From positions 49,377,869 through 49,441,868 of the forward strand of contig CM070721.1 in NCBI GenBank assembly GCA_036346275.1: 64,000 nt of DNA, read 5' to 3'. The notes below the pieces were generated by a model. That model saw nothing but the letters and a program-made list of their open reading frames with translations, did no database searches and was not told the DNA's origin. Every line of letters starts with the position of its first letter. Position 1 is the stretch's first letter. Both the position numbers and the translations under genes were made by a program. Shown here piece after piece: positions 1 to 12,613 of the stretch. This DNA is from Otatea glauca. Its lineage: Eukaryota; Streptophyta; Magnoliopsida; Poales; Poaceae.

Positions 1-598
1 TACACTAGCATTTCATAGCGCTCGTAAATATTGAACACTTGCACGTAGTGTAATCAAAGCGAAAGTTGTCTTTAATATTTGTTTTCTACTAGCGTGTCAT
101 AGATTTTATGCACGTAGTGTAACAGAGAGATATAGTTTTATTTTATATATATATTTTTATGTAAGCACCTTAAATATCATAGGGCTCGGTAATATAAAAA
201 AGAAGTAAATTTAATGTTGTTTGCTTCTTGTAGATCAACATGCGCATGATCCTGGTGTTTCTTCTGTAAGCTAATGTTGTTTGCGAAGGGGATATAGACC
301 TTGAAAAGGTCAGACTCAAAATTATTCATCATGCATTGCTTCTGGCGAGATGTGGGAATACATGCCTGGCCATGATTTTTTTTAAATAAAGAAGTGATTT
401 ATTCTTTCATGCGCGTATGTGCACGCACGCATGTGGCTCAACTTCCCTCCGTATTGCATGCTCCTTCTGCTCGTATGTGATTGCATGCATATGCATGTGG
501 TTGGGATTAGCTAAAGGAGAAATTGATTAGTATTCATGCAAGCCTTATCTAAACATGCACTATACACTCTAAAGTGACGTGGGATGATGGCTTTATTT
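1..598. other. Unassigned AT-rich sequence
   Basis: No gene or bounded element seen. The 13-base string gcacgtagtgtaa occurs at 41-53 and 110-122 with similar surroundings, which hints at an old tandem duplication of about 70 bp. Confidence 0.4.
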
Positions 599-605
599 TA
601 ATTAA

Positions 606-836
606 GGGGGTGTTTGGGACAGCTCCAGCTCCACCAAAATCCGTGGAGTTGGTGGAGCAGGGTATTCCTAGCTCCAGAAATTTATGGAGCTGGAGCTGTG
701 GGTACATTAAGAGTGTTTAGATGTGTCATCTTGTTTATATTTTAGACTAAAAATATAAACTTAATTCACTTTATTTTAGCCTACAAACTCCAGCTCTGAA
801 GTGGAGCTGGGATCTGGAGCTATACCAAACAGGGCC
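606..836. mobile_element. Tourist-like MITE (PIF/Harbinger type)
   Basis: A 231-bp element begins with GGGGTGTTTGGG (after one more G) and ends with CCAAACAGGGCC, forming imperfect terminal inverted repeats. It is flanked by TAA at 603-605 and 837-839. Inside, the string GCTCCAGCTCCA and its complement recur near both ends, so the whole element can fold back. There is no coding sequence. The TAA/TTA duplication and GGG(N)TGTTTGG ends are typical of Tourist MITEs, which are moved by Harbinger transposases. Confidence 0.8.
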
Positions 837-903
837 TAAGTATTTAGCTCATGCATGTATGCACACAACCATGGTATGGTGCATGGACGTGGGCTAGTGT
901 AGC

Positions 904-2535
904 TGAAGGACCGAGATGGCGAACAGAGGGGGGGTGAATGGTCGCAAATAAAAATTCCGCCAAAATACTCCAACAAAAACCTCGACAAGATCGCTCAAAG
1001 AAAATTGTGAAAACCCGAAAAACTAGACAACTATGTGTACCCCAAGCTTGCATTGATAAGTACCATAAAATATGTGGGGATTTTTGAGTCACAATCCTAG
1101 TTGTCTAGTGTCCAAGATAAAGAGGAATCAATTCAAACTCTTGCTTTTAGAAAGGACATCAATTCAAATAACAAAAGTCACTTTCAGAAAAAAAACAGAA
1201 TTTCCAGAACTTGTCCTCAATTTGCACAGGAAGTTGGTGGGTTTATGCAACTCACAAAATTCTGATAATTTTTCTCCCTATGATAATCAGAGTCGTGAAG
1301 AACTCCACCAAATTTCTCCTCAAAAAGCCTTACAGAAAAAACAGGAAATATCTAAGAACACAGTATGCTCAAGAACTTCGAGCAAAAAGATTGGGGATTG
1401 ATTTTCACCTCAGCGCCCAAACGGTGCAACAAGTGAACACCAACATTTTTCTGCAGGTGTATATCAGAGTCCCGCACCTCATCCAACAAGAATCACTCAA
1501 AAAGGATTTTTATATATTTTTACAAAAATCAAACACTGACTTCTGCGCGAAGAACAAGATCTGAACAAAGTTGGAACTTGAAAGAAAAGATGTTCTCTAC
1601 TCAATCCAAAAGTGCAAAAGAGATGTAAAACAATATGAACACACTCAAAACATCCAAGATCAGTAGCATTTAGAAGGAGGGGAGGCAAATCCAAATTACT
1701 TGAAAGTAAATTGCGGGAATGTAATTGCGGGAAAGTAAATGCTGAATTTAAATTGCGTAAAGTAAAGACATAATGTAAATGCGCAAAATAAATTCAGAGG
1801 TGAATGGATAAAACTTTCATTTCTAGAAGGGGAGGTTACAAAGCCTCACATTCATGTGGGCAAAGCTCAAATGAGCATCATAAACCTCAACACCTTCAAG
1901 GGAAGGAGGCTACCCCTCCACCCCTATTTATACTACTCTTGGGCCACCTACCACCCTTGGATGAGTCCCTCAACCCTAGGGCACTCATCTAAGGGCTAGG
2001 ATTAACCAACACACGGCCATGCAAGGGCTAACCCAAAACCCACACACATACCGGGTTTTCTTGAACGGTTTTCAAAGCATACTACCTAGACCCGCTAACC
2101 TCTCAACTAGACCTCAATCCGACGGCCCTCATTGATCCACGCGGCATCTAGCTAGCATCAACTCCTTTCCTTGTCTTCTTGACTTGCCCGGACTCTGTCT
2201 CCGATCATCTTCCGGCGATCTCCCAACCGTCTGGACCTCCGACGCTCCTCGCCTAGTCCCGGTCATCCTTCGCCTCACCATGACCTAGCACCATCGCCCT
2301 GCAACCATCAAAGACAAGGAAACTCCTCACATAGCAATGCCCACAAAGATGTGCAATAAACCATCCAACTCATCACTACCGCGTCCATACGACCCAGATC
2401 GCCACTCTGGCAGAGACAACTCAAATTGCTTCATTTTGAAAATCAATCCAAATCAAACTCAAACTTGAGCACACCTTGCTCAAATAAAGTCAAATACTCA
2501 TCACAAACATGGATGGACCTCCACATGGTCCTTCA
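904..2535 (-). repeat. 3' LTR of Copia-1
   Basis: It starts TGAAGGACC and ends GGTCCTTCA, a perfect 9-bp terminal inverted repeat. It pairs with 10309-11937. In about 290 bp compared by eye the pair shows about 12 substitutions and one 1-bp indel, near 4%. The outermost 20 bp differ more: the left copy has GACCGAGATGGC where the right has a shorter AGCA stretch. Confidence 0.95.
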
Positions 2536-2548
2536 ATCTCACCCTTGA
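2536..2548 (-). other. Polypurine tract of Copia-1
   Basis: On the minus strand this reads TCAAGGGTGAGAT directly before the TG of the 3' LTR, the expected position for priming plus-strand DNA synthesis. Confidence 0.75.
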
Positions 2549-4390
2549 TGAGTATATTGACAAACCACACAAAAGGCATAAATTTGAGTTTGAAGAAAAT
2601 GAAGAAGAAAGCAATTTTTAGTTGCAAAGTCAAACTTGGTCCAAAGATAGAAATTAGAACCATGACCAAGTTGACGAAGAGGAATTCAGATTTTAGAAGT
2701 TTTCAACAAAAACTCTAAAACCCAACTAAACATGTCAAATGTGATTATGAGATTATGATCCAACAGAAGTAGTAGCATAGTTTTACAAAGATCATAATAA
2801 CCAAATAAGCATTCACATTTTTATCATTTTAGTGATGCCTTTTCTACGTTTTCTCCCCTTTGGCAATATAGGCATCAATTTTTTTATGTATGCATGAAAT
2901 GCAATCGAAAGAGCTTTGAAGATTATCCAATTGATCAAAATGGAAGGATATTACACCAAGCTTGTCAATTTCGTAAGATGACTAAACTAAGACATGTCCA
3001 AGTGCAAATACGAGCTTAGTTTTGAATATTTCATTTTTAGCAAGATTAGACAAGTGCAACACTTAGCTTTAGTTTCAAAATAGAAGAATAGCCACTCTAA
3101 GGATCAAAAGGAAAACCTAGAGTTCAACCTACTCAACACTTTGGGGAATCTAGAAGAGCATACAAGGTCCTTCTGGGCTCATTTATCACTTAATACAAAT
3201 TTTGATTTATCATCATACATGACATAGCGGGGTGCAAATGTTTGACATTATTTGCATTCTTTACCCACATATATCTTTGTTTTTAATTTATTTGCATTTT
3301 CTTTTGACAACCAATTGACTCAAGCCGTATGCGACCATCTCAAGATGAACTCTTAAGAGGATGGTCTAGGTCAAACACGATGTATTCCAAGTTCATCCCA
3401 AGTGCAATGGGAAGCGGTCTTGTGAATGCAAGGTGTTGAGTCATATGTGCACAAGAAGAGTTAATTTTGTTTAATTTTCATTTTTTTTTCACAATGATTC
3501 ATGAGCAATTGAAGGACTCTAGCATGGATCAAACTAGTTTCACCCAAGTTGCTATAGGGACTCTAGAGAACTCCTAAATTTCTCAAATTATGGCACAAAC
3601 CTCTAGAGAAGAAACCTAGCAAGTAAAAGCAACAAGTTTCATCAAGTTTTTCATTTAAGGCTTATTTCATTTTTAAGCTTAGCAAGTTAAATGAACTTGG
3701 ACATACCTAAGCTAGTGATTTTCTTCAAATGATGTAGCATGGTGTATAGCATGAAGAAGAAATCAATTGCATAATAGACAAAGCTCATAAAATGTAAAAT
3801 GCAGTCTAAATGCAATGCATGAACAGATTCCCAAACTCCCCTCAACAAATGAATCAATTTTAAGCTCAAATCTGGTTAAAGTTGAGTTATTATCAAGATT
3901 AGGCATAAAGAAAACCCGAATGAACTCAATAACAACCGGAAAAATGAATGAGGAGAAGAAGCCGAGAAACGCAAAACTGGATGGCTATTGAGCATAGATA
4001 AGATAGAAGAGACTCACTCTGGCTTAGACTCGCTCTTATCTTCCCCAGTGACTGACATAGGGAAGCTGACTCTAGATCCCAACTAAGGAGTGCACACAGA
4101 CCCTGTCTACCCATGAGGCCCAATACCTACTAGACTTATAAGACTGTGAGGGAACTCAACCTAGAGAGAAGAGAGAACAGCTAATCACGCATGATAGCAA
4201 CCTAAAGCAGAAGATAAGAGGTCCATGGAAGGCATGCCAGAAGTCTAAGTGAGTGAACTCAACTCAAGAAAACAAGCCCAAAGTCACCCAAAAGAAACAC
4301 AAAGAAAAGAAAAGCTAAGCTGGAAGAAAACATATAATACATAATATACAAACCAACTCCCCCTCACGAAAGGCCGTAAGGGCTCACGAC
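2549..4390 (-). other. 3' untranslated tract of Copia-1
   Basis: This 1.8-kb AT-rich stretch lies between the end of RNase H and the polypurine tract. I find no convincing reading frame. Some Sireviruses carry an extra ORF at this position; none is recognisable here. Confidence 0.6.
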
Positions 4391-7300
4391 TCCAAGCTCA
4401 CTCCTCAAGGCAACAAATCTGGAGCTATCCAAAGGCTTGGTGAAGATATCGCTAATCAAGGTCACTCTCTATGAATCAAGCGCGATATCTCTCTTCTCCA
4501 CATGGTCTCTAAGGAAGTGATATCTAATATCAATGTGCTTGGTCCGAATATTGCACCGGGTTTTTAGCAATGAAAATAGCTGAAGTGTTGTCACGTAAAA
4601 GTGGCACACTCTCTATCTCTAACCCATAGTCCCGTAAGGTCGATCTCATCCAGAGCACTGCTACAAAGAATCGGTCGCAGAACATACTCGGCCTCGGTGG
4701 TGGGTATGCAACCCTGCATCGCTTCCTAGATGACCAAGAAACAAGAGAAGTGCCAATAAATTGGCAAGTGCCGTAGTGCTTTTCCTATCTATCCTGACAA
4801 CAAAGAAAGTCGGCATCGGAAAAGGCTCTAAGAGATAGACAAGAAGACGAAGAGTACCAAATACCATAATCGGTGGTAGCATGAAGGTACACAAGATGCG
4901 CTTGACCACCGGTGAGAGGCGCGAGGAGAAGCTTGAAATCGAGCGCACAAACACACAAAGAAAATGTATGTCCGGCCTCGAAGCAGTGAGGTACAAGAGG
5001 GAGCCGATCATGCTCCGAAACTCCTTTTGATCAGCAGGCTCACCATCCTCATCGGGCTCGAGGACAGAAGTGGTGGCCATAGGAGTCATCACCGGCTTCC
5101 CATTAGACATGTTGAAGCGCCTCAGGAGGTCACGGGTATATTTGCCTTGATGCAAGAAAGTACCCTCCCGAGTCTGCTTGATTTGGAAGCCAAGAAAGTA
5201 GCTCAACTCGCCCATCATACTCATCTCAAACTCTATGCTCATCACCTCAGAAAACTGAGACACAAGCGAATGAGACGAGCCACCAAAAATGATATCGTCC
5301 ACATAAATCTGGACAAGAAGAAAATTAGACTCATGGTGTCTGATGAACAGAGTTTTGTCTACTATGCCCATTTTGATGTCATGGCTGAGAAGATAAGACT
5401 TGAGCCTCTCATACCATGTTCTGGGGGCCTGCTTGAGTCCATACAAAGCTTTGGAGAGCTTGTATACATGACTCGGAAACTTGGGGTTTTCGATCTCGGA
5501 GGTTGTTTGACATAAACCTCTTCCTCAATATAGCCATTGAGGAATGCACTTTTGACATCCATTTGATAGAGCTTGAAGCCCGGGATGCAGAGAATGCAAG
5601 CGGGATCCTAATAGCCTCTAGTCTAGCTACAGGGCAAAGGTCTCCTCAAAGTCAAGACCTCAACCCGAGAAAAGCGCTGTGCAACTAGCCTGGCCTTGTT
5701 GCGAATGACAACCCCATCCTCACTCTGCTTGTTTCTGAACACCCACTTGGTCCCAATGACATTATGACCAGATGGGGGCTCGACAAGCTACCATACCTTG
5801 TTCCTCTCAAAGTTCTCAAGTTCCTCATGCATAGCATTAATCCACGATTCATCGGATAATGCATGAGAAACATCCTTCGGCTCAAAGAAGGCAACAAAGG
5901 CAGAGTGGAGGCAGAAACTGGATAAACCTGATTTTGAGCGAGTGACCCGCTCAAACAGATCACCAATGATCTGATCAGGTGGATGAGCTTTCTAGATATG
6001 ACGGGAGGACCCGTAAGGTATGGCCTCTACCTCATGCACGTAAGAGGTAGGAGCAGAGCCACTCGTGAAGGAGAGCTCAAGGAAAGGGTGGTCTCCCGAG
6101 GTGCGAAATGGAAACAGGAGGAACCTCGGTGTAGAGGGTGGATCCGTGGAACACCATCATCTCCATCATCCTCATCTTCTACAAAGATGGTCTCGGAGGG
6201 ATAAGAAGAGCACAAATATCGTGTCTACCTCTGGGCTAGCCTCATCAAAGGTCACATCACAGGTCTCTATGATCCTATGCGCATCAACGCTCCGCACTTA
6301 TAGCTACGAGAAGAAGTCGAGTAACCTAGAAAGATACCATCGTAAGAGCGAGACTCAAACTTATCTAGGTTACTGACTTCAAGATAAAACACTTGCAACC
6401 AAAACGCGAAAATGAGACACACCGGGCTTTCGCCCATACCTCAACTCATAAGAGGTGCGATGCAAATGTGCTCTCAAAACACGCGATTAGAAACATGGCA
6501 AGCATTAGCTATAGCCTCACCCAAAACTTCCTAGGAGTATCAGACTGCCTAGCATCGTCAGCCATCTCAACCAGATCCTGTTTTTCCTTTCCACTACGCC
6601 ATTCTCACGAGGGGCGAGGGAGAAGAGAACCGATGCTCTAAACCAGACTCCACACAAAAACTCTCAAAGTAGGAATTCTTGAACTCCGTGCCATTATCAT
6701 GCAGATAGCTCAGAATGCACAGGGAGCTCAATAGACAACCTCGATCAAACCCTCAAGTGAGAAAAGGTCTCATCCTTCGAGGCCATGAAGAATACCCAAG
6801 AGTATCTAGAAAATCATCAACGATGACAAGAACATACCACTTCCCTCCGCCGATCGCACTCTAGCCGGACCAACAAAGTCCATATATAAAAGCTGTCTCG
6901 TGCATCACCATCACTATGTTGGATCGGAGGATGAGAAGCGAGAACCATCTTGCCATGTCGGCAAGGAGAGCAAACTAAGTCTTTGACCATCTTGAGTTTG
7001 GGCAAACCCGAATGAGATCGTGGTCGCTAACTCGGTCAAATGATCAAAACCAATGTGACCAAGTCTCCTATGCGGAAGGAGAGATCACGGACTCGAAGCA
7101 ATCAAACATCGAAGAGAGTCTCCGAAGAAGCGTAAAAATCAGCACGAAAGACTCTCCCAAATCTAGAAATCCATAGAACTAACCCTCCCGATGAATCAAG
7201 GATTCTACAGCATTACTCTTGAAACTTACCTCGAAAGAGTCATCGATAAGTCGAGAAACAGAGAGCGATTGTATTGCGACTTACTTACTAAGGCAACATC

Positions 7301-7740
7301 TTTAAGAATGAAATTTTTGTTAATGCAGATGGTACCTTTAGCAATGACTCTACTCAAGATGCATCCCCAAAAGTGATTAACTCATCACCGGGGCTCGGAC
7401 TAGGAAGAGAACCAACGAGAATCTCCAATCATATGACGAGAACAACCGAGTCAACAATCCAAACATCGCCCTTCCCATCCGATTTAACCCGATCAAGACA
7501 CAAGAGAGAAAGATGACTCATTCTCGGGATAGAGTGAAGACTTAGGAACCCAATATCAACCATACGACACCTCGTAGTACCAACCACGAAGAAGATCGAC
7601 TCGAGTGTCTCTCGACGCCAACTCTCACACGATCGGGAGCAACTCGTAGATAATCTAGAGTCAAAGCTGGGTTGGCACGCTGTGGTGCAAAAGCCGACCA
7701 TCCCAATGAAGGTCGCTGGATCTCCTACCGAAAACACCTC
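4390..7740 (-). pseudogene. Copia-1 pol (protease, integrase, RT, RNase H), decayed
   Basis: Read right to left, a degenerate aspartic protease motif (WIVDS, with the following Gly-Cys-Ser lost) lies near 7470. Integrase follows at about 7010-5980, with HDNGTEFKN and ENGVVERKNR recognisable across frames. Reverse transcriptase follows to about 4950, with ALYGLKQAPRTWYERL at about 5440 and the catalytic YVDD at 5294-5305. RNase H is traced to DIFTKPLD near 4400. Several frameshifts separate the blocks and the longest open piece is 261 codons (4661-5446). These enzymes reverse-transcribe and integrate the element; here they cannot be made as one polyprotein. Confidence 0.9.
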
Positions 7741-8024
7741 ACGCCGCGATATCTACCTCGATGGGAAAACGAGGAATATCAAGAAGACGATGGAAAGATC
7801 GACTACGAATGCTCCCGTGGCTAAAACTCAAAGAACTAGCATGAAAACCGAGTCCTGGACGCTTCCCAAACACAAGCGACTCTCTAACCTGTCTAGAAGC
7901 AGTGTGTGTCTTAGGAGCACTCAAAGTCTAGGGATGATCCTGAATACCCCTAAGAGCAGCAACACGCTCACGCCGAGTGATCTTGGCGCGCCTGAAGCAG
8001 AAATCTACTAGGTGACCATCCTTC

Positions 8025-10254
8025 TTACGGAAGGTGCATGTGTACCGCCTTGCTAGAGGCGTAAGCAATAGGAGTAACACCCTTCTGGTCAGAAGTCCAA
8101 TGGACAACCCCAGCAGACCTAAACTTGGTGGTGCTCACTCTGGGAGCTACCACAATCTCACCACTCTTGGAGCCACGCACAATGGTGGGAGGATGCGCCC
8201 GAGCGTGCTCCAAGGGATCAAATCCTAGACCTTGATTGAATCTACTAATCTTGGATTGGTCTACAATAAGATTGAGCTTCTTCTTGCCTCCAACAAACTT
8301 CTCGAGAGTGCTCATAAGATACTGGCAATCTCGGAAGAAAGAAGCACAAGAAGAACAGGGGGAAGGAGAGGAAGAAGAAGAACCAGAAAGAAAAGATCTC
8401 TCGGCACGTGCTTTTTGTTCCCTTAGCACGGCTGCCTCAATCTTGAGGGCCTCACAAGAAACGCAAGGAGCATCTCTAATCCTAAGGGTTTGGTCTTTTA
8501 ACTTCTTCTTAAGCTCGACATGGATTTGATCCACATCATCCTTAACCCCAACACACAAAGAAAGCAACCAGTTTGTGACTTAACTAGTAAATCCTTAGCA
8601 AGTTGATCACACTTGACATTCAAAGCATCATTGTCAAGTTTTAGTTGCTTACTGACCCTCACATGAGTGATTGGGTCCTTAGAAGCATGCAATTCAAGTT
8701 CATCATTTCTAGCGTAAAGCTTTCTAAGGTGTTCGCTAATGGCATCAATTTCGCAAGCAATTTAGGGCAATTAGCACATGATGGAGTGGAGTGAGTATGA
8801 AGAAAACTAGCCTCAACAGAATAGCATCAATAGAACTAGTGCTAGCATTCTTCAACCTAAGACCATCAAGTTCAAGAAGCACACTATCATGTATGGTCCT
8901 TAGGTTCTCCAACTCCACAAGAATAGCATCACACAAAGAGCAATCATCGGTGACTCGGGAGGAGAAGATCTAAGTGAAGCTAACTCCCGAGTCAAGGTAC
9001 CTACTTCCTTCTCAAGCTCCGTACACCTAGCTCTAGCTCTAGCATGAAATTTTCCTAATTTGCGTAAAGCTTCGTTGAGCTGGTCATAGGAGGGTACCTC
9101 ATCCGAGTCATTTGTAGAGCTCTGAGTCGCCGATGTCGTTGGTGTCGGCCATGAAGCACATGCCGAGAAGTCATCGCCGCCCTTCTTCTCTTGCGGATCA
9201 TCCTCGCCTCGTCGCTCCATATCTCCGTGTCGGAGAGGTTGATGTCGCTGCGCGGCGAGGACGCGGTGGAAGAGCTTCTTGTTCTTGGAGAAGTTGCGAT
9301 ACTTCTTCTCGTCGTCGGTTCACGAACCGGAGGCTTCTTGTTGCGGTTCTTGTCGGTGTAGTCGTTCTTGCCCGAACCGCCAACGCCGTTCTTGCCCTTC
9401 TCCGGCTTGGGATAGTTCGCCAATGTGGTTGGGGCCACCACACTCAAGTAGGTAATCATGCCACCTCTCTTCCTCTCTCTCACCCTCTTGTATGCATGAG
9501 AAAACTTGCGGCGAGAAGAGCAAGCTCATTTTCTCAAAATTTTTCCAGCTTGGTCATCGCTAGCTCGCAAAGGGCGGAAAGAGAGAAACCAATAGAAGGA
9601 TCGGAAGAAGAAGATCCAATGGGATCGGTGACCAAAGCCATCGATGAGATTTCGTCTTCCGAGAGACGACATCGATCTCATGAGTCTTGAGGCGGAATAA
9701 AGCCCGCCAAGAGTCGAGTCGATAAGTCGGTGGTGTCCTTGATGGTGGTCACCTTCATCTCCCAAACTCGAAGGTCGAGTGCGGTCAAGAAATGCCGAGC
9801 ATTGTCCGAGTCGGGTATATGCAACCAACCGCTCGGAGGTCGCCAAAATCTTTGTAAACTGACCAAAACACTCGTCGAGACTCTCACCAGCGCGTTGATC
9901 AAACTTGTTGTACTCGCGCTTGAACTGGTCCTGCCTCACAGTCTTGATTTGAGTAGAGCCCTCATGGTAAGCATCGAGGGTTACCCAAATCTCGTGAGCG
10001 GAACGAAGGTGAGAAATCCTATCATACTCACCGCAGCTAAGACCCTGTTTGAGAATGTTCCTTGCCTTAGCATTCGCCTCAACGTCAACCATATTGATGG
10101 CCGTGACATTTTCATCAGCAGGAATCTCATACGGGAGTTTCACCTTCGCCATATCGTAGCCCAGGCGTGATGTATGACTCCATCCGGACTTCCAAAAAGG
10201 AAAATCAACTCCATTAAAGACGGGAGGCTTGGTGGAATATTTGTCCGTCGCCAT
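8025..10254 (-). pseudogene. Copia-1 gag, decayed
   Basis: The start is the ATG at 10254, 41 bp inside the primer site. The N-terminus (MATDKYSTKPPVFNG, DFPFWK) matches Copia gag. A UBN2-like capsid section (AHEIWVTLDAYHEGS, FKREYNKF) extends to about 9880, followed by a frameshift. A zinc-knuckle remnant (ECGGPNHIGE) lies near 9440. Downstream pieces from 9220 to 8500 are rich in coiled-coil heptads (ELEKEVGTLTRELASL, ELENLRTIHDSVLLELDGL). A long coiled-coil tail fits Sirevirus-type gag. At least three frame changes occur, so no full-length protein is possible. Confidence 0.85.
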
Positions 10255-10294
10255 GGCTCTTGAGACCGGTCAAGATCTAGAAAGAGCAGAACCG

Positions 10295-10306
10295 GCTCTG
10301 ATACCA
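10295..10306 (-). other. Primer-binding site of Copia-1 (tRNA-iMet)
   Basis: Minus strand TGGTATCAGAGC, complementary to the 3' end of plant initiator tRNA-Met, two bases inside the 5' LTR. Confidence 0.95.
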
Positions 10307-10308
10307 AT

Positions 10309-11937
10309 TGAAGAGCAGAACAGAGGGGGGGTGAATGGTCGCAAATAAAAATTCCCCCAAAATACTCCAACAAAAACCTTGACAACATCGCTCAAAGGAA
10401 ATTGTGAAAAACCCGAAAAACTAGACAACTATGTGTACCCCAAGCTTGCATGGATAAGTACCATAAAATATGTGGGGATTTTTGAGTCACAATCCTGGTT
10501 GTCTAGTGTCCAAGATAAAGAGGAATCAATTCAAACTCTTGCTTTTAGAAAGGACATCAATTCAAATCACAAAAGTCACTTTCAGAAAAAAAAGCAGAAT
10601 TTCCAGAACTTGTCCTCAATTTGCACAGGAGGTTGGTGGGTTTCTGCAGCTCAAAAAATTCTGAGAATTTTTCTCCCTATGAGAATTAGAGTCTTGAAGA
10701 ACTTCACCAAATTTCTCCTCAAAAATCCTTACAGAAAAAACAGGAAAAATCTAAGAACACAGTATGCTCAAGAACTTCGAGCAGAAAGTTTGGGTATCGG
10801 TTTTCACCTCATGGCGCCCAAACGGTGCAACAAGTGAACACCAAAATTTTGCTGCAGGTGTATATCAGAGTCCCGCACCTCCTCCAACAAGAATAACTCA
10901 AAAAGTATTTTTATATATTTTTACAAAAATCAAACACTGACTGCTGCGCGAAGAACAAGTTCTGAACAAAGTTGGAACTTGAAAGAAAAGATGTTCTCTA
11001 CTCAATCCAAGAGTGCAAAAGAGATGTAAAACCATATGAACACACTCAAAACATCCAAGATCAGCAGCATTTAGAAGGAGGGGAGGCAAATCCAAATTAC
11101 TTGAAAGTAAATTGCGGGAATGTAATTGCGGGAAAGTAAATGCTGAATTTAAATTGCGTAAAGTAAAGACATAATGTAAATGCGCAAAATAAATTCAGAG
11201 GTAGATGGATAAAACCATTTCTGGAAGGGGAGGTTACAAAGCCTCACATTCATGTGGGCAAAACTCAAATGAGCATCAAAAACCTCAACACCTTCAAGGG
11301 AAGGAGGCTACCCCTCCACCCCTATTTATACTACTCTTGGGCCACCTACCACCCTTGGATGAGTCCCTCAACCCTAGAGCACTCATCTAAGGGCTAGGAT
11401 TAACCCACACACACAGTCATGCAAGGGCTAACCCAAAACCCACACACATACCGGATTTTCTTACACGGTTTTCAAAGCATACTACCTAGACCCGCTAACC
11501 TATCAACTAGACCTCAATCCGACGACCCTCATTGATCCACGCGGCATCTAGCTAGCATCAACTCCTTTCCTTGTCTTCTTGACTTGCCCGAACTCCGTCT
11601 CCGATCATCTTCCAGCGATCTCCCAACCGTCTGGACCTCCGACGCTCCTCGCCTAGTCCCGGTCATCCTTCGCCTCACCATGACCTAGCACCGTCGCCCT
11701 GCAACCATCAAAGACAAGGAAACTCCTCACATAGCAATGCCCACAAAGATGTGCAATAAACCATCCAACTCATCACTACCGGCGTCCATACGACCGCAGT
11801 CGCTTCCTCTGGCAGAGACAACTCAAATTGCTTCATTTTGAAAATCAATCCAAATTAAACTCAAACTTGAGCACACCTTGCTCAAATAAAGTCAAATACT
11901 CATCACAAACATGGATGGACCTCCACATGGTCCTTCA
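10309..11937 (-). repeat. 5' LTR of Copia-1
   Basis: This is the partner of 904-2535. It runs TGAAGAGCAGAAC...GGTCCTTCA on the plus strand and carries the promoter for minus-strand transcription. Its outer flank GTAGC matches the left flank exactly. Confidence 0.95.
11322..11330 (-). promoter_or_regulatory. TATA box in the Copia-1 5' LTR
   Basis: TATAAATAG on the minus strand, conserved in the other LTR near 1924-1932. It is the likely core promoter of the genomic RNA, placing the start near 11290. Confidence 0.65.
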
Positions 11938-12108
11938 GTAGCCCGTCTATTTCTTCTTCTTCTTTTTCAGTCCATGTTATTACTCATGACATGGTATTCG
12001 CGAATACGGAACCCATGTGCAAGCATAACTGCGACGAAGATTAATTTAGTATGATTTTTTTACTTTCTTTTGCAGCATATACCCGCTCATGATTCGTATC
12101 CGCTTTAA

Positions 12109-12613
12109 GGGACCGAATCTAAGAAGCGGGGTCTTGAATCTTCTCATCCTTGATTCGTTTCCAAACGTAGTGCCCGATACTAAGAAACGAAGATTTTGGA
12201 TCTTCGCTCTTGCATCCATGCCCACTACGGGACCGAATTAGGAAATGAGGCCTTGAATCTTCTCACCCTTGATTCGTTTCCAAACGTAGTGCCCGATACT
12301 AAGAAACGAAGATTTTGGATCTTCGCTCTTGTATCCATGCCCACTACGGGACCGGATTAGGAAGTGAGGCCTTGAATCTTCTCACCCTTAATTCGTTTCC
12401 AAACGTAGTGTCCGATACTAAGAAACGAAGATTTTGGATCTTCGCTCTTGCATCCATGCCCACTACGGGACCGAATTAGGAAGTGAGGCTTTGAATCTTC
12501 TCACCCTTAATTCGTTTCCAAACGTAGTGTCCGATACTAAGAAACGAAGATTTTGGATCTTCGCTCTTGCATCCATGCCCACTACGGGACCGAATTAGGA
12601 AGTGAGGCCTTGA
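12109..12613. repeat. 119-bp tandem array, about 4.2 copies
   Basis: The phrase TG(C/T)CCGATACTAAGAAACG recurs at 12171, 12290, 12409 and 12528, giving a steady 119-bp period. Units differ at only a few bases. Each unit contains a perfect 7-bp stem (CGAAGAT/ATCTTCG, first at 12188-12206) around a TTTGG loop. The array stops abruptly at 12613 within a unit. It has no credible coding capacity. Confidence 0.95.

Larger units (their letters stand above)
904..11937 (-). mobile_element. Complete Ty1/copia LTR retrotransposon, Sirevirus-like (Copia-1)
   Basis: This is an 11.0-kb element with two LTRs of about 1.63 kb, each ending in the inverted repeat TGAAG...CTTCA. The 5-bp target duplication GTAGC is exact at 899-903 and 11938-11942. 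A tRNA-iMet primer site (TGGTATCAGAGC on the minus strand) lies at 10295-10306 and a polypurine tract at 2536-2548, so transcription runs right to left. Gag and pol are recognisable from 10254 down to about 4390 but are broken by many frameshifts and stops. The order gag, protease, integrase, RT, RNase H places it in Copia. Long LTRs, a long coiled-coil gag C-terminus and a 1.8-kb 3' non-coding tract suggest the Sirevirus group, which is inferred. Confidence 0.95.

Noticed and set aside
1..122. Possible LTR end at the left window edge
   Set aside because: Only a short duplicated string is present; no TG/CA terminus, primer site or coding sequence supports it.
5503..8011. Plus-strand frames across Copia-1 pol and gag
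   Set aside because: They are antisense to the recognisable minus-strand retrotransposon coding sequence.
12109..12613. Regular repeats considered as a CRISPR array
   Set aside because: The full 119-bp unit is repeated without unique spacers, and the surrounding DNA is clearly plant nuclear.
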